From assembly GCF_016836705.1 (NCBI RefSeq), contig NZ_JAFCGY010000008.1, forward strand, positions 124,001-188,000: 64,000 nucleotides of DNA, written 5' to 3'. The stretch's first letter is position 1. Every line of letters begins with the position of its first letter. This document shows, piece after piece, positions 8,777-16,889 of this stretch. This DNA is from Mesorhizobium caraganae. Lineage in GTDB: Bacteria; Pseudomonadota; Alphaproteobacteria; Rhizobiales; Rhizobiaceae. The notes under the pieces are model-generated. The model was given only the letters and a program-made list of their open reading frames with translations. It ran no database searches and had not been told where the DNA came from. Made by a program: the position numbers and the translations under genes.

Positions 8777-9181
8777 CTGGTACTCCGTCAAACTACATCA
8801 GGAATCAGCAATCGCCATCAAGGCTATTCATACTGGTGCGCAATTATCGAAACTAGCAGGGATCGCGCAATGCTGCTGCCGACACCAACGTGATCCTGAG
8901 ATGCATCTGGCGCCCGCACTTTCGCTCGGGTGGGTGGCGTTCAATACCGTCTTTGAGCAACACGCTCAACTTCGGATGTTGCCGTTAAAGGCTGAGCTTC
9001 CGGCGCGGGCGATACCAACAGCTCGACGAGGTCTTCCGTTCAACCGGCGCGTCGCCTTGCCCTGTCTCGGGTCTGATAAGAGCGACGGATCGTGATTGAA
9101 AGCGGGTTGCCTCAGGGCGCTATGTAGACTTGCGGGTCTGCGACGCGAGCTCATCGAATCACGTTCACCAAGGAAGGTAGC
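8554..9181. repeat. 628-bp perfect direct repeat, left copy
   Basis: Bases 8554-9181 match 14874-15501 without a single mismatch or gap found when read line by line (constant offset 6320). The repeat holds the 5' part of the GntR genes and about 390 bases of their upstream region. Sequence just to the left (about 8350-8553) also matches the other locus but with many substitutions, so the identical block was recently copied or converted. Recombination between copies would release a 6320-base circle. Confidence 0.9.
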
Positions 9182-9195
9182 ACCGAAGCGGTCAA

Positions 9196-9588
9196 GTCGG
9201 CATCCGCGGTTCGATATTCGAGCCCGGCGAACATGACTGAGCGATCGCCCAGGGCGTCCGCATCATCTCCATGGAGGTCAGGCGGGGCGCGGCCAGCGTC
9301 ATGGAAGAGGTGCTGGCCATCGTCGGAACCGGGCCGACTTATGTGACCTTTGACGTTGACTGCATCGACCCGTCAAGGGCATCCGGCACAGGCACCCCTG
9401 AGCTCGACGGCTTCACCACGCGCGAGGCGCAGGAGATGGTCCGCCTTCTCGACGGATCGAACAACGGCGCCGATGTCGTGGAAATGGCGCCGCCGTTCGA
9501 TTCCCCGGCGTGACCGCGCTGGCTGGCGCGACGATTATGTTCGAACTGCTGTGCGTGATGCCAAGTCCGTCGAAGGCCATGTCTGATC
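9196..9588 (+). pseudogene. Agmatinase/arginase-family remnant
   Basis: Reads VGIRGSIFEPGEHD, a stop at 9238, then AIAQGVRIISMEVRRGAAS, TYVTFDVDCIDPSRASGTGTPE and NGADVVEMAPPFDSP, a frameshift, then GVTALAGATIMFELL. These are the C-terminal blocks of a ureohydrolase of the agmatinase type; the DVDCIDP motif keeps its metal-binding aspartates. The N-terminal half, including GGDHS and DAHxD, is missing because the left end is cut exactly at the 628-bp repeat. It belongs to a different subfamily from the intact gene at 59672. Confidence 0.85.
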
Positions 9589-9939
9589 GTTCTCAAGCAA
9601 AGGCAACACCGATCGTTTCGCGAGGGTCGAAATCGGCCACATGTTGTCGCCGTGGCGCGCTTCCACCGAACCGCAGCCGTTGCTCGTCTTGCATCAATCA
9701 TCGTCTCGAGCGGCCGGAAAGGTAACGCAGCCCCGGACGTGCGCACACAGCATGACGGAATGCCGCTGGTGCTTTCGGCCATGATTGAACCCCTTGCGGT
9801 CTGGGATGCCGTCGAACGTCAGCGGCGGTGTCGGTGCACGATTTTCCGGGTCGGGTCGTTCCGCGATGTCGAAGTTTTGCCGGTTGGCGTGCGTGGAGGG
9901 AAAATTCTATTGCGATCGTCCCTTGGACATTAAATCTAT

Positions 9940-9959
9940 CGTGGACTTTCTGGTCCACG
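9940..9959. promoter_or_regulatory. 20-bp perfect palindrome with TGGAC-N6-GTCCA core
   Basis: Arms CGTGGAC and GTCCACG surround TTTCTG just before the YheO-like remnant at 9984. The core has the same half-sites and spacing as the dyad at 3287-3302. Its place upstream of a YheO-family reading frame fits an autoregulatory operator of that family. Confidence 0.5.
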
Positions 9960-9983
9960 TATGCATTATACCGCCGACCACAC

Positions 9984-10214
9984 ATGGAAAATTGGGACAT
10001 GAATCCCGAGCTGAGCCGCTACTTTCTAATCTGCGACGCCATAGCGCTGCTCTTCCAGCCGTATTCGGAAGTCGTACTTCACAACCTTTCAACGGAAACG
10101 GTAGCGCACATTGCGGGTACATTCTCAAATCGCGAGGTGGGTAAACCGTCGTTGCTCTCCGAGGTCGGATTCAAAGAGGGCGCTGCCCTCATCGGACATA
10201 CGAAAAGACCCGTG
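9984..10214 (+). pseudogene. YheO/DauR-type regulator, 5' fragment
   Basis: From ATG 9984 (or 10002) the frame encodes SRYFLICDAIALLFQPYSEVV and FSNREVGKPSLLSEVGFKEG, the first part of a YheO PAS-like domain similar to the protein at 7593-8246. Homology stops near HTKRP, after which the frame continues in transposase-like codons. The HTH is absent, so it is a truncated gene. Confidence 0.78.
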
Positions 10215-10367
10215 GTGCACCATCTTTTCGCCGATGGCAGCTACCGGAAAAGACTAACGAAGGCACTGGCCGATCTCGGCACGCGGACTATTGAAATCAT
10301 CAAGCGCTCCGACATGACACTGTCCTATGGGAAGCAGCAATTCATGTCTCAACGTGGCGGAATATAA
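10215..10367 (+). mobile_element. IS5-family transposase 3' fragment fused to the YheO remnant
   Basis: In frame with the YheO fragment come VVHHLFADGSYRKRLTKALAD and TRTIEIIKRSD, which match the region before the catalytic glutamate of IS5-type (IS1031/IS427-like) transposases, usually followed by WVVERTLAWL. That last block has been lost. The element truncated the regulator gene and then decayed. Outer limits and inverted repeats could not be placed. Confidence 0.55.
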
Positions 10368-10482
10368 AAATGCCTCGGTTCTTCAATGCAGTCTAAGTCA
10401 CGCAATTCGCCCCAGTCTTACTGGGTGAGAAAGTCGTGGATAGGGGGATCGCGTGCTGCTTCGAGACAAGGGACGCGCCGCA

Positions 10483-10560
10483 ATGGCCGACTGGACGGCC
10501 GAGAATGAAGTCGCATTTGACGCCTATGTCGATGCTTTGATTGGAGCGCCGGCAAGATAA
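10483..10560 (+). mobile_element. Possible IS701-like transposase N-terminal remnant
   Basis: A 25-codon frame (MADWTAENEVAFDAYVDALIG) recalls the N-terminus of IS701-family transposases. Its stop overlaps the ATG of the next ABC ATPase (TAATG). The match is short and recalled from memory, so it could equally be a leader peptide or chance. Confidence 0.25.
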
Positions 10561-11372
10561 TGACATCATTCGCGGCGTCCGCATTGAAACACAAGGCGCA
10601 GAATGGCGCCGCCGAAGCCATCCATGTCGAGAACCTGCACAAGAAATTCGGCCAGCTGCATGTGCTGAAGGGCGTTTCGCTGTCGGCGCGCGACGGCGAG
10701 GTGATCGCCATCATCGGCGGCTCGGGCTCCGGCAAATCGACGCTGCTGCGTTGCATCAACTGCCTGGAGAACCCGACCAGCGGCATCATCCGGGTCAATG
10801 GCGAGGAGATCGAGCTCCGAGCGGACAGCCATGGTCATACCGTTCCGGCCGACCGCAGGCAGATCGAGCGCATCCGCTCCAAGCTCGGCATGGTGTTCCA
10901 GAACTTCAACCTGTGGAGCCACATGACGCTGATCGAGAACGTCATCGAGGTTCCGGTGCACGTGCTCGGCGTCAAGCGCGACGTGGCGATCAGGGAAGCC
11001 GAGAAGCTGCTGGCGCGGGTCGGGCTGGCCGAAAAGCGCGATGTCTATCCGGCCTATCTCTCCGGCGGCCAGCAGCAGCGCGCGGCGATCGCCCGCGCTT
11101 TGGCCATCAACCCGCGCGTCATGCTGTTCGACGAGCCGACATCGGCGCTCGACCCGGAGCTGGTCGGCGAGGTGCTGAAGGTGATCGGCGACCTGGCGCG
11201 CGAAGGGCGCACCATGGTGCTGGTGACGCATGAAATGAAATTCGCCCGCGAGGTCGCGACCCACGTCGTCTACCTCTACAACGGGCTGGTCGAGGAAGAG
11301 GGGCCGCCGGAGCAGATCTTCGGCGCACCGAAATCCGAAAGGCTGAAGCAGTTCATCCGCAACATCGGCTAG
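10560..11372 (+). CDS. Basic/polar amino-acid ABC transporter ATPase (HisP/OccP type)
   Basis: A 270-residue ATPase with Walker A GGSGSGKS (53-60), Q-loop Gln114, signature LSGGQQQR (167-174), Walker B VMLFDEP (187-193) and H-loop His224. The VFQNFNLWSHMT segment is typical of HisP/OccP/NocP proteins for histidine, lysine/arginine/ornithine and opines, unlike the FNLFPH of GlnQ/AapP types. It heads the order ATPase, binding protein, two permeases, all forward. GC content and codon use are higher than in the neighbouring remnants. The cargo is probably basic, as suggested by the agmatinase and YheO remnants next door. Confidence 0.92.
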   Translation: MTSFAASALKHKAQNGAAEAIHVENLHKKFGQLHVLKGVSLSARDGEVIAIIGGSGSGKSTLLRCINCLENPTSGIIRVNGEEIELRADSHGHTVPADRRQIERIRSKLGMVFQNFNLWSHMTLIENVIEVPVHVLGVKRDVAIREAEKLLARVGLAEKRDVYPAYLSGGQQQRAAIARALAINPRVMLFDEPTSALDPELVGEVLKVIGDLAREGRTMVLVTHEMKFAREVATHVVYLYNGLVEEEGPPEQIFGAPKSERLKQFIRNIG

Positions 11373-11426
11373 GAAGGCCGGGACGGAAGAAAACCGGGAA
11401 CCAACAACAAACTGGGAGTCGTGACT

Positions 11427-12221
11427 ATGAAGACTGTTCTGAAAACCTTCGCCGCAGCGCTGCTGATCGGCGTCGCCGCCATGGGCGTGGCCAAGGCCGA
11501 TCCGGTCAAGATCGGCGTCGCCGCCGAGCCCTATCCGCCCTTCACCTCGCCCGATGCCTCCGGCAAATGGGTCGGCTGGGAAATCGACTTCATCGACGCA
11601 GTCTGCGCTGAAGAAAAGCTCGACTGCGTCATCACGCCTGTCGCCTGGGACGGCATCATCCCGGCGCTGACGACCAAGAAGATCGACCTCATCGTCTCCT
11701 CTATGTCGATCACCGCCGAACGCGAGAAGACGATCGACTTCTCGGACAAGTACTATAACACGCCGACCGCCATCATCGGCCCGAAGGACCAGAAATTCGG
11801 CGCCACGCCGGACGATCTCAAGGGCAAGGTGATCGGTGTCCAGGTCTCGACCGTGCATGCGGTGTACGCCAAGAAGCATTTCACCGGCGCGCAGGAGATC
11901 AAGGAATACCAGACGCAGGACGAAGCCAACAACGATCTGGCCGCCGGCCGTCTCGACGCGGTGCAGGCCGACTCGATCGCGCTCGGCGAATTCCTGAAGT
12001 CGGACCAGGGTAAGGCCTGCTGCGACCTGAAGGGCATGGTGGCTCCGGACGACGAGGTGCTCGGGCCGGGCGTGGGCGCCGGCGTGCGCAAGGAAGACAC
12101 CGATCTAAAGGAAAAGATCAACGCCGGCATCAAGGCGATCCGGTCCAACGGCAAATATGACGAGATTTCGAAGAAGTACTTCGATTTCGATATTTACGGC
12201 AGCGCCACGCAGTCGAACTGA
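11427..12221 (+). CDS. Amino-acid ABC transporter substrate-binding protein
   Basis: A 264-residue periplasmic binding protein of the family 3 (HisJ/ArgT/OccT) group. The N-terminus is a Sec signal (positive MKTVLK, hydrophobic AAALLIGVAAMG, cleavage near AKA-DP). The mature part has the usual GVAAEPYPPFTSPDASGKWVGWEIDFIDAVC opening and the SMSITAEREKTIDFSDKYY hinge motif. ATG 11427 has a GGGAG ribosome site eight bases upstream; the GTG at 11421 is too close to it. It follows the ATPase by 54 bases and is followed by a strong hairpin. Confidence 0.92.
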   Translation: MKTVLKTFAAALLIGVAAMGVAKADPVKIGVAAEPYPPFTSPDASGKWVGWEIDFIDAVCAEEKLDCVITPVAWDGIIPALTTKKIDLIVSSMSITAEREKTIDFSDKYYNTPTAIIGPKDQKFGATPDDLKGKVIGVQVSTVHAVYAKKHFTGAQEIKEYQTQDEANNDLAAGRLDAVQADSIALGEFLKSDQGKACCDLKGMVAPDDEVLGPGVGAGVRKEDTDLKEKINAGIKAIRSNGKYDEISKKYFDFDIYGSATQSN

Positions 12222-12238
12222 CGACCCTCGCAAGCCGC

Positions 12239-12264
12239 GGGGCATGGCGCTGGCGCCATGCCCC
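12239..12264. terminator. Strong hairpin after the binding-protein gene
   Basis: Twelve-base arms GGGGCATGGCGC and GCGCCATGCCCC with only TG between them form a very stable stem. No T-run follows, so it is more likely an mRNA-stabilising or partly terminating structure that raises binding-protein over permease expression than a full terminator. Confidence 0.6.
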
Positions 12265-12427
12265 TCTTGCCCGAACCTTTCCCATGCATGCTTGCCGCTG
12301 ACCGCGACCGTCGGCGGCCAGGGCCAGTAATCCGGGGGCGACACTGATCGACGCACTTCTTTCGGCCTCCGCTGCCGGCATCATCGACCTTCTCTCACCC
12401 TACCCACCGGGCTGGGGCGGAACTCTT

Positions 12428-13093
12428 TTGCTCGGACTGCTCCACTCGGTCGAAATCGCGGTCGGCGCCACATGCCTCGGCCTGTTGATCGGCACCGGCG
12501 GCGCCTATGGCAAGCTCTATGGCGGCCCGGTGGTGCGCGATCTGCTGGCGGCCTACACCACGATCGTGCGCGCCGTGCCCGAACTGGTGCTGATCCTGCT
12601 GCTGTATTACGCCGGAACCGACCTGATCAACCAGGCGCTGACGGCAATGGGCTATCAGCGCGTCGACATCAGCGGCCTTGCCGCCGGTATTTTCGTGCTT
12701 GGCTTCGTCCAGGGCGCCTATTCGACAGAAGTCATACGCGGCGCGATCCTGGCCATTCCGCAGGGCCAGATCGAAGCCGCCCGTGCCTACGGAATGTCTC
12801 CTGGACTTCTCCTGCGGCGCATCACTTTGCCTGCCATGCTGCCGTTTGCCATACCGGGTCTCGCCAATCTCTGGCTGATCGCCACCAAGGACACCGCGCT
12901 GCTGGCGGTCGTCGGTTTCTATGAACTGGCGCTGGCAACGCGGCAGGCCGCGGGCGTGACCAAAGCCTATTTCACCTTCTTCTTCGCCGCGGGTGTGCTG
13001 TACCTGCTGCTGTCGCTGTTTTCCAATTTCCTCATCGGCCGTGTCGAGGCCTGGTCGCGACGCGGCATGCCTTCGCTCAAGGAAGCGCGCTGA
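12428..13093 (+). CDS. Amino-acid ABC transporter permease (HisQ/OccQ type)
   Basis: At least 221 residues with several membrane helices and the EAA loop EAARAYGMSPGLLLRRITLP. The only standard start is TTG 12428, preceded by GGGGCGGA. However, upstream codons back to CTG 12344 (LIDALLSASAAGIIDLL, PYPPGWGGTLL) look like the true N-terminus of HisQ-type permeases, which begin with such a WGG-containing segment. A non-standard CTG start with ribosome site GGGGGCG is therefore possible. The stop overlaps the ATG of the partner permease, indicating translational coupling. Confidence 0.88.
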   Translation: MLGLLHSVEIAVGATCLGLLIGTGGAYGKLYGGPVVRDLLAAYTTIVRAVPELVLILLLYYAGTDLINQALTAMGYQRVDISGLAAGIFVLGFVQGAYSTEVIRGAILAIPQGQIEAARAYGMSPGLLLRRITLPAMLPFAIPGLANLWLIATKDTALLAVVGFYELALATRQAAGVTKAYFTFFFAAGVLYLLLSLFSNFLIGRVEAWSRRGMPSLKEAR

Positions 13094-13902
13094 TGGCCAA
13101 CGAGGCGACCATCATCAACGCCGTCGCGCGAACGTCGCTGTGGCTGCAGCCGCATCGCATCGTGCTGATCCTGATCGCGCTCGGCCTGGTGCTGTCAGCC
13201 GTGTTCTTCATGCGCTGGGACTGGCTGCCGCAATATTACGAAATGGGATTGATCGGCATCTGGCGCTCGCTGTGGATCTTGGCCGTCACCTGCATTCTAG
13301 GCTTCCTGTTCGCGGTGCCGCTAGGGCTGGCGCAGGCCACCGGCTCGTTCTGGTTCGCGGCACCCGCCAAGGCCTTCTGCACGGTCATCCGAGGCACGCC
13401 GCTGCTGATCCAGTTGTGGCTCCTCTATTACGGCCTGGGCTCGCTGTTTCCGCAGAACCCGTGGGTGCGCGAATCCTGGGTGTGGCCATATCTGCGGCAA
13501 GCCTGGCCTTATGGCGTGCTGGCACTGACCCTGTCCTTCGCCGGTTATGAAGGCGAGGTGATGCGCGGCGCCTTTGCCGGCGTGCCCAAGGGACAACTGG
13601 AAGCCGCCCGTGCTTTCGGCATGAGCCGCTGGAAGGCATTCCGGCGCATCTGGCTGCCGCAAGCCATCTACCGGGCGCTGCCGACGCTAACCGGCGAAAC
13701 CGTGCTGCAGCTGAAGTCGACGCCGCTGGTGGCGACGATCAGCGTCATCGACATCTTCGCCGTTTCGTCCAAGGTGCGGCAGGACACCTACCTCACCTAC
13801 GAACCCTTGCTGCTGCTGGCGCTGATCTACATGACGATCACCGGTATCCTGGTCTTTGCCTTCAGCAGGATCGAGGCGCGGATCCCCAACAAGATCGGCT
13901 AG
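13093..13902 (+). CDS. Amino-acid ABC transporter permease (HisM/OccM type)
   Basis: A 269-residue inner-membrane protein, partner of the previous permease. It shows the RGTPLLIQLWLLYYGLG segment and the EAA loop EAARAFGMSRWKAFRRIWLPQA. The N-terminal ~40 residues are longer than in typical HisM proteins and contain an extra hydrophobic helix. ATG 13093 overlaps the preceding stop (TGATG). Last gene of the ATPase, binding protein, permease, permease operon. Confidence 0.92.
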   Translation: MANEATIINAVARTSLWLQPHRIVLILIALGLVLSAVFFMRWDWLPQYYEMGLIGIWRSLWILAVTCILGFLFAVPLGLAQATGSFWFAAPAKAFCTVIRGTPLLIQLWLLYYGLGSLFPQNPWVRESWVWPYLRQAWPYGVLALTLSFAGYEGEVMRGAFAGVPKGQLEAARAFGMSRWKAFRRIWLPQAIYRALPTLTGETVLQLKSTPLVATISVIDIFAVSSKVRQDTYLTYEPLLLLALIYMTITGILVFAFSRIEARIPNKIG

Positions 13903-14424
13903 TAGGGCGCGCAGGATATTGATCTTGTCATAGCTGATGATCTCGGCAGATATGAACTTCGTTTTATAGGCCATGTTGGGCGTCGCTGGTGGCGAACACT
14001 GCCGGGCAGGGTCACCTTGGAGGTAGAGCGGAACTCGAGACCATATCCGGGTTTGCCCGCCTCGCGGCAGAGGGCAAGGATGTCCGGAAAGGGCACAAAC
14101 TCGCCGTGTCGAACTCATGGATGCAGTGGGCGTTGTCCAGTCGCTTGGCCCTCAATTGTAAGAATGCACTGATGTGATACCGGTTTGGCATTTGATTGTG
14201 AGTATTTTGGCGGTCGGATTCTCAACCTCGCAATGCGCTCGCATACGAACCGACAAGGTCTGCAGCCCGCGCAGCTCCAGCAGCAACTGAGTCAAGCTCG
14301 CTCAGCGTCCCGGCTCCGAGCTCGACAAGCCCTCGTTCACAACTGGCTCTGTTCTCCTTGTGGTCCGTTCTGGACCGGATTGCAAACTCGTTCGGGGCCG
14401 CGCAGGCTGGTGTGCGGCTGGTGC
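13903..14424. other. Intergenic stretch between convergent ABC operon and GntR gene
   Basis: No gene recognised. From about 14280 the sequence resembles the DNA at 8350-8553 next to the GntR remnant, showing that the duplicated block once reached past the 3' end of the GntR gene. The left part may be decayed coding DNA. Confidence 0.5.
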
Positions 14425-15096
14425 TCAGAAGCCTTTCTGCAAGCGATTCCATGATTCTTCGATGTGGAATCTCATCGTGCGCTCTGCTTCATCCGGATTG
14501 TGGCCGACAATTGCATCTACAATTGCTTGATGCTCATGGATCGCGCTCTGGGTTACCCAGTTGTGAAAGTATAGCCGGAAGATGTGCATGTGTGCATGTA
14601 GTCGGGACATGGTTTCGTGGATGAGCTGATTGCCACCTATTTGCGCGATCAGATTGTGCAGCTCGCTGTCATGAAGGGCAAATCGGCCGTAATTCACCCT
14701 TTTCTCGTTTTCGACCGCTTTGTGCATATCAGCGACAAGGCGTGTCAACGCCACAGCTTCTTTTGGGCTGATCCTTTCGGCGGCTGATCGGGCGGCTGCG
14801 GGCTCAAGCAACAGCCGAATTTCGTAGAGGTCCTGGAATTGTTTCCGCGTCCATTGTGGCGTAACGCGATAACCAAGCAGATGGGTTTTGGTTACGAGAC
14901 CGTCGGATATAAGACGCCCAAGGGCCTCACGGATCGGAGTTTGCGATATTCCAAACTGTCGAGCCAGCTCATCGACGGTTATGCGCGCTCCGGGCGGCAG
15001 TTGCAGAGAGATCAACTGACCCAAAATCAGGCCATAGGCTTCATCCGCAAGCCTAGGGCCGCGCTGGAGACTGGGGGCGATCCGCCGGTTACTCAT
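14425..15096 (-). CDS. GntR-family regulator, FCD subfamily
   Basis: A 223-residue FadR-type regulator: winged-helix ARITVDELARQFGISQTPIREALGRLISDGLV near residues 35-68, then an all-helical FCD domain with the metal-site pattern EIRLLLEPAAA, HDSELHNLI and HEHQAIVDAI. ATG 15096 is preceded by GGAG at six bases; a TTG at 15111 is less likely. FCD regulators usually repress catabolic operons and release DNA on binding a small acid. It converges on the ABC operon 10560-13902, which it may control, and has a truncated twin at 8282-8776 sharing its whole upstream region. Confidence 0.9.
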   Translation of the reverse strand: MSNRRIAPSLQRGPRLADEAYGLILGQLISLQLPPGARITVDELARQFGISQTPIREALGRLISDGLVTKTHLLGYRVTPQWTRKQFQDLYEIRLLLEPAAARSAAERISPKEAVALTRLVADMHKAVENEKRVNYGRFALHDSELHNLIAQIGGNQLIHETMSRLHAHMHIFRLYFHNWVTQSAIHEHQAIVDAIVGHNPDEAERTMRFHIEESWNRLQKGF

Positions 15097-15501
15097 CTGG
15101 TACTCCGTCAAACTACATCAGGAATCAGCAATCGCCATCAAGGCTATTCATACTGGTGCGCAATTATCGAAACTAGCAGGGATCGCGCAATGCTGCTGCC
15201 GACACCAACGTGATCCTGAGATGCATCTGGCGCCCGCACTTTCGCTCGGGTGGGTGGCGTTCAATACCGTCTTTGAGCAACACGCTCAACTTCGGATGTT
15301 GCCGTTAAAGGCTGAGCTTCCGGCGCGGGCGATACCAACAGCTCGACGAGGTCTTCCGTTCAACCGGCGCGTCGCCTTGCCCTGTCTCGGGTCTGATAAG
15401 AGCGACGGATCGTGATTGAAAGCGGGTTGCCTCAGGGCGCTATGTAGACTTGCGGGTCTGCGACGCGAGCTCATCGAATCACGTTCACCAAGGAAGGTAG
15501 C
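14874..15501. repeat. 628-bp perfect direct repeat, right copy
   Basis: Identical to 8554-9181 in the same orientation. It includes codons for the GntR HTH and the full upstream region. Beyond 15501 the two loci differ completely, one entering an agmatinase remnant and the other gene-poor DNA before the dehydrogenase cluster. Confidence 0.9.
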
Positions 15502-15875
15502 CCACACAAAATACGATATCCGATCGGATTTGATTTGACATTGCGTTGCCGAGTCCGCTAGGAAGCTACCCGTAGCGAGAGCGTTATTTACGGCATATCT
15601 CCGGGTGGCGTCGACATTACCTGAAGAAGTTGCGCAGATGGAGCAAGTGATGGGAGGTCGCGCTGGCGCCGAATATCTTTGGGCGCGCAATCAGGGCTTG
15701 GTCGCGTTGTCGTCCTCGTCGAGGAAGCCTTCGGCTACCTCGACCGTATGTTCCTTACCCGCAGTCGTCATCATCTATGCAGCGATAAGTACCTGGCTTG
15801 TCGAGCGCGGCTTCACCCGCCTGCTGAGGTGGACTTAATGATGATGCCCTTCCAGAGTTGCTGGGGAGACGGCCG
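15502..15875. other. Gene-poor stretch before the dehydrogenase cluster
   Basis: A 77-codon forward frame (15605-15838) is open but has no recognisable domain and no good ribosome site; its end (STWLVERGFTRLL) faintly recalls transposase C-termini. Treated as non-coding or decayed. The promoter of the following operon should lie here but no clear boxes were found. Confidence 0.4.
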
Positions 15876-16889
15876 ATGCTGATCGAATTGGAGGAGGCGC
15901 GATCCGTCGCCTTGCGGGTGCTGCGCGGTGTCGGGACGCCGCAGTCCCATGCCGATCTGCAGGCCGAAGTCCTGATCGAGGCCGAATTGCGCGGGTTGGC
16001 TTCACACGGTCTTTTGCGCTTGCCACTTATAGTCGAGCGTGTCCACAACGGTGTGGCGGACCCTCGCGCCACCGGCCGGCAGAGATGGCGCGGCGACGCG
16101 CTTCTGGACGTGGACGGCGAGGGCGGTCTCGGGCCGGTAGTAGCGTGCGAGGCCATTGAGCGGATATGCGAGCGAGCCCGCCGCCTCGGCATGGCCGTCG
16201 CTGCAATCCGCAACAGCGGCCATCTTGGAGCCATCGGCTGGTACGCGGAAAAGATCTCCCGCGACGGACAGATTGCCATCGTGCTTTCCACCAGCGAGGC
16301 ACTCGTTCATCCGTGGGGCGGGCGCAAGGCGCTGATAGGCACCAATCCGATTGCCATTGGCGTGCCGGTCCAGCCGGACCCTTTCGTTCTGGACATGGCG
16401 ACTGGCGTGATCTCCATGGGAAAGGTGCATGACTACGCCAATCGCGGACAGCCGCTCGAGCCGGGCTGGGCGCTGGATGCTGAGGGCAACCCGACCACGG
16501 ATGCTGCTGCCGCGCGACAGGGCGCCATCGCGCCCTTCGGCGACGCAAAGGGTTATGGCCTTGCGCTTGGATTCGAACTGCTTGTCGCCAGCCTTACGGC
16601 CTCGGCACTTGGCGCGAATGTCACTGGCACGCTCGACTCCACTTTGCGGGCCACCAAAGGCGACGTGATCATCGTCATGGAACCGCACGCCGAGAGTGGG
16701 GCAAGTCTTGCTGCTTATCTCGACGAAGTACGTGCATGCCCGCCCATCCGCGGAGGCGAGACCGTTGCCGTACCCGGCGACCGCTCACGTTCGCGGCGCG
16801 CGGAGAACCTGACGCGTGGTCTCGAAATACCTGATGCGATCTGGTCGAAACTGCGCCGCCTCGCCGATTGTTCATCTCTGGAGAGTTAG
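15876..16889 (+). CDS. Ldh2/malate-lactate dehydrogenase family oxidoreductase
   Basis: A 337-residue NAD(P)-dependent enzyme of the Ldh_2 (malate/L-lactate/ureidoglycolate dehydrogenase, DpkA/ComC) family, unrelated to classical Rossmann LDHs. Typical blocks are SHGLLRLPLIVERV, the catalytic-site RNSGHLGAIGWYAEK, GTNPIAIGVPV and GDAKGYGLALGFELL. ATG 15876 has GGGGAG seven bases upstream. Members reduce or oxidise 2-oxo/2-hydroxy acids or cyclic imines such as delta-1-piperideine-2-carboxylate. The next gene starts one base after its stop, so the two are coupled. Confidence 0.87.
   Translation: MLIELEEARSVALRVLRGVGTPQSHADLQAEVLIEAELRGLASHGLLRLPLIVERVHNGVADPRATGRQRWRGDALLDVDGEGGLGPVVACEAIERICERARRLGMAVAAIRNSGHLGAIGWYAEKISRDGQIAIVLSTSEALVHPWGGRKALIGTNPIAIGVPVQPDPFVLDMATGVISMGKVHDYANRGQPLEPGWALDAEGNPTTDAAAARQGAIAPFGDAKGYGLALGFELLVASLTASALGANVTGTLDSTLRATKGDVIIVMEPHAESGASLAAYLDEVRACPPIRGGETVAVPGDRSRSRRAENLTRGLEIPDAIWSKLRRLADCSSLES

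Noticed and set aside
10566-11879. 437-codon open frame on the minus strand
   Set aside because: Antisense to a well-conserved ABC ATPase and binding protein; low-complexity Asp/His/Arg-rich translation.
12239-12264. Rho-independent terminator that ends the operon
   Set aside because: There is no T-run and the permease genes follow on the same strand; listed as an intra-operon hairpin instead.
15760-15838. hAT-like transposase tail (WLVERGFTRLL)
   Set aside because: The similarity covers about a dozen residues and has no supporting upstream domain.
16002-16688. 228-codon minus-strand frame
   Set aside because: Antisense to the Ldh2-type dehydrogenase; no ribosome site.
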